7,976 nt of DNA, from contig CAZOUM010000095.1 of assembly GCA_964582985.1 (NCBI GenBank), positions 1-7,976 of the forward strand, given 5' to 3'. This document shows, piece after piece, positions 6,318-7,976 of this stretch; within the stretch, counting starts at the first letter, position 1, and the number at the start of each line of letters is the position of its first letter. The translations under genes were made by a program, and so were the position numbers. The stretch comes from CAZQYB01 sp964582985 (GTDB lineage: Bacteria; Planctomycetota; Phycisphaerae; Sedimentisphaerales; Anaerobacaceae). The notes under the pieces were generated by a model. It saw only the letters and a program-made list of their open reading frames with translations, searched no databases and had not been told where the DNA came from.

Positions 6318-6893
6318 ATGAACGAAGTTAAACGATTACTCTTGATAGGTTCATCGCTGTTGCTCTTGGTAGGCTGCGCTCAACAGCGCCAATTCAAAGC
6401 AGTTGACCAGATATGCGTCTCGAACGTTCAAAAGCAGCAGGCGATGCAGGTAGCCGAAGATGTCCTCCGTGGAATCCACTTTACAATCAGCAAGGCCGAT
6501 GCCGAGCAAGGGATTATAAGAACCAGGCCATTGCCGGGGGCCCAATTCTTTGAATTCTGGCGAAGCGATAACGTCGGCACCGAAAACTCTGTTGAAGCAA
6601 ACCTGCACAGTCTTCGAAGGGCCGCGGAACTAAACCTGACGCAGCAGGATGGGCGATTGTGCATTGGCTGCGATGTAAAGGTGCAGCGATTGTCCCTTCC
6701 CGAATTTGAGGTCAGCAGCAGCTCCCGGGCATACGAGATGTTTTCGAGAAGCACCGCAAAGATGCAAGAGCTTATATTGCGCCGCGAGCAGGAAAAAGAA
6801 ATGGAATGGCTCGATATGGGCCAGGACTCCAGACTATCAACAGAAATCCTAAAGCGCATTGAAGCTAAGTTAAAAGTAAAAAATGAAAATTGA
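6318..6893 (+). CDS. Small lipoprotein, function unknown
   Basis: This 191-residue protein starts MNEVKRLLLIGSSLLLLVGC, a clear lipoprotein signal with lipobox LVGC and lipidated C20, so it should be anchored in a membrane facing the periplasm. I do not recognise the family. The middle part (about 42-135) looks like a compact alpha/beta domain, with VAEDVLRGIHFTISKADAEQ followed by GIIRTRPLPG; the 'variable by time of decay to residue pairs' that would show an active site is absent, and the only notable motif is C115-IG-C118, a CxxC. The C-terminal 45 residues are highly charged and probably helical (REQEKEMEWLDM, ILKRIEAKLKVKNEN). The ATG is preceded by GGAAAG and by AAGGA further up. The gene lies 43 bases after the -10 box and 27 bases before galE on the same strand, so the two are probably co-transcribed; that does not by itself tell its role. 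Confidence 0.85.
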   Translation: MNEVKRLLLIGSSLLLLVGCAQQRQFKAVDQICVSNVQKQQAMQVAEDVLRGIHFTISKADAEQGIIRTRPLPGAQFFEFWRSDNVGTENSVEANLHSLRRAAELNLTQQDGRLCIGCDVKVQRLSLPEFEVSSSSRAYEMFSRSTAKMQELILRREQEKEMEWLDMGQDSRLSTEILKRIEAKLKVKNEN

Positions 6894-6920
6894 GAACGCA
6901 GTACAAGGTACAGAACATCG

Positions 6921-7904
6921 ATGAGAGTATTGGTTTGCGGCGGAGCAGGTTATATCGGCAGCAATATGACAGCTATGTTGGCTGCCACTGGCTTCGAGCC
7001 GATTGTATTTGACAATCTTAGTACAGGTCATAGGTCTGCGGTAGCCGATGCTGAGTTTGTCCAGGGCGATTTAGCCGATTATGAGTTGCTCGCAAAAATG
7101 CTCAAGGAATACAAAATCGACGTCGTAATGCACTTTGCCGCCCTCATCGAGGTCGGTGAATCAGTGCAGTCACCGCTCAAATACTACCACAACAATCTTT
7201 CGAATACCCAGACTTTGCTCTCCGCCATGGAAGCGACCGGTGTTGAAAAATTTGTCTTCAGCAGCAGCGCCGCAGTCTATGGTATGCCCAAAAAGGTCCC
7301 TGTAACCGAAGATGCACCGAAAGAGCCAATCAATCCATACGGCCAAACCAAGTGGGCGGTTGAAAGAATGTGTCACTATCAAAGCCAAACAGGAAAACTT
7401 AGCTACGCAGCCCTCAGATATTTCAACGCCGCCGGTGCAGGAAATAATGCCTCACTCGGCGAAGACCATCGTCCTGAATCGCATCTGATTCCACTGACTA
7501 TCCAGGCGGCAATCGGAAAACGCACTGAAGTCCAAATCTATGGAACTGATTACCCAACACCCGATGGCACCTGCATCCGTGATTACATTCACATTGATGA
7601 TTTGTGCAGAGCACATTTGCTGGCGCTGAAAAAGCTGGATGAAAGCTCTGAATTGGTCTACAACCTGGGCAACAACAAGGGCTACTCGGTCAAAGAGGTA
7701 ATCGAAACGGTCAAAAAGGTCTCAGGCAGGGACTTCAAGGTCGTGGCTTCAGACCGTCGGCCCGGCGATGCTCCGATACTCACCTCCGACGCTACGAAGG
7801 CCAAGACCGAATTGGGCTGGGAACCCGAGTTCCCGGAACTGGAAGAGATAATTTCGACGGCTTGGCAATGGCATAGCGAACATCCTGACGGTTATCCGGA
7901 TTGA
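6921..7904 (+). CDS. galE: UDP-glucose 4-epimerase
   Basis: GalE interconverts UDP-glucose and UDP-galactose in the cytosol using bound NAD+, feeding galactose use and polysaccharide synthesis. The 327-residue length is typical. It is an extended short-chain dehydrogenase: NAD-binding G7-GAGYIG-13, D31-NLSTGH-37 after the second strand, D50 in QGDL, the catalytic S116 in FSSSAAVYG, and the Y140/K144 pair in NPYGQTK. RYFNAAGA (166-173), HLIPL (188-192), DYIHIDDL (221-228) and the C-terminal HPDGYPD are also family marks. In alignment with E. coli GalE the substrate-pocket position Y299 appears to be L287 here (PGDAPIL), a smaller residue, so N-acetylated sugars may also be accepted (inference). 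No good ribosome site precedes the ATG; it follows the lipoprotein gene by 27 bases, suggesting one operon. Confidence 0.95.
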   Translation: MRVLVCGGAGYIGSNMTAMLAATGFEPIVFDNLSTGHRSAVADAEFVQGDLADYELLAKMLKEYKIDVVMHFAALIEVGESVQSPLKYYHNNLSNTQTLLSAMEATGVEKFVFSSSAAVYGMPKKVPVTEDAPKEPINPYGQTKWAVERMCHYQSQTGKLSYAALRYFNAAGAGNNASLGEDHRPESHLIPLTIQAAIGKRTEVQIYGTDYPTPDGTCIRDYIHIDDLCRAHLLALKKLDESSELVYNLGNNKGYSVKEVIETVKKVSGRDFKVVASDRRPGDAPILTSDATKAKTELGWEPEFPELEEIISTAWQWHSEHPDGYPD

Positions 7905-7955
7905 GCTAAGAGCCGAACCGAGAACGTAGCAAACAAAGCCAGACAAGAACTGAAA

Positions 7956-7976
7956 ATGAGTGAAATTTTTGTTGGT
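7956..7976 (+). CDS. Start of a further gene, cut by the right edge
   Basis: ATG at 7956 opens a frame MSEIFVG that runs to the window end without a stop. It follows galE by 51 bases on the same strand and could be the third gene of the operon. Only seven codons are visible and no clear ribosome binding site precedes them, so neither product nor reality of the gene can be judged. Confidence 0.35.

Overview
The window looks like a piece of a bacterial chromosome from the Planctomycetota, probably a Phycisphaerae/Sedimentisphaerales-type lineage. The lineage call is inference. It rests on the decayed secreted protein at 5748-6231, whose C-terminus (a GFGDR...GGTGTVYFDDIRLY beta-sandwich end followed by a dockerin-like pair of 'DFSGDCVVSFKDYAILGSQWL' and 'DGFVDWLDLDTLADSWL' repeats) is typical of these bacteria, and on the L33 protein, which starts with a YVWLEC segment.

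Left part, 1-2254, all minus strand: a translation block. In transcription order it holds tRNA-Thr(GGU), tuf (EF-Tu), rpmG (ribosomal protein L33) and tRNA-Trp(CCA), the last cut by the left edge. This is the familiar bacterial order that normally continues into secE-nusG-rplK. The 373-base gap upstream of tRNA-Thr holds two candidate promoters, an imperfect inverted repeat around a TTGACA box, and a cluster of helically phased A/T tracts with nested palindromes.

Middle part, 2255-5577, minus strand: a 760-residue lipoprotein made of HEAT-like and TPR-like helical repeats, with no function I can name, preceded by xerD, a complete tyrosine recombinase with all six catalytic residues. Both read toward the translation block.

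Right part, 5578-7976: a pseudogene on the minus strand, with two in-frame stops and one frameshift, then a switch to the plus strand. A good sigma70-type promoter (TTGAGC-17-TATAAT) at 6247-6275 sits over the upstream end of the decayed gene. It should drive a small lipoprotein of unknown function, galE (UDP-glucose 4-epimerase), and the first seven codons of a third gene that leaves the window.

Overall this is mostly ordinary housekeeping sequence. I see no CRISPR array, insertion sequence, defence system or evident new biological system. The points most worth a second look are the pseudogene remnant, the structured region upstream of tRNA-Thr/tuf, the L33 with three of four zinc-ribbon cysteines, the tRNA-Thr with C at position 55, and the two lipoproteins of unknown role.
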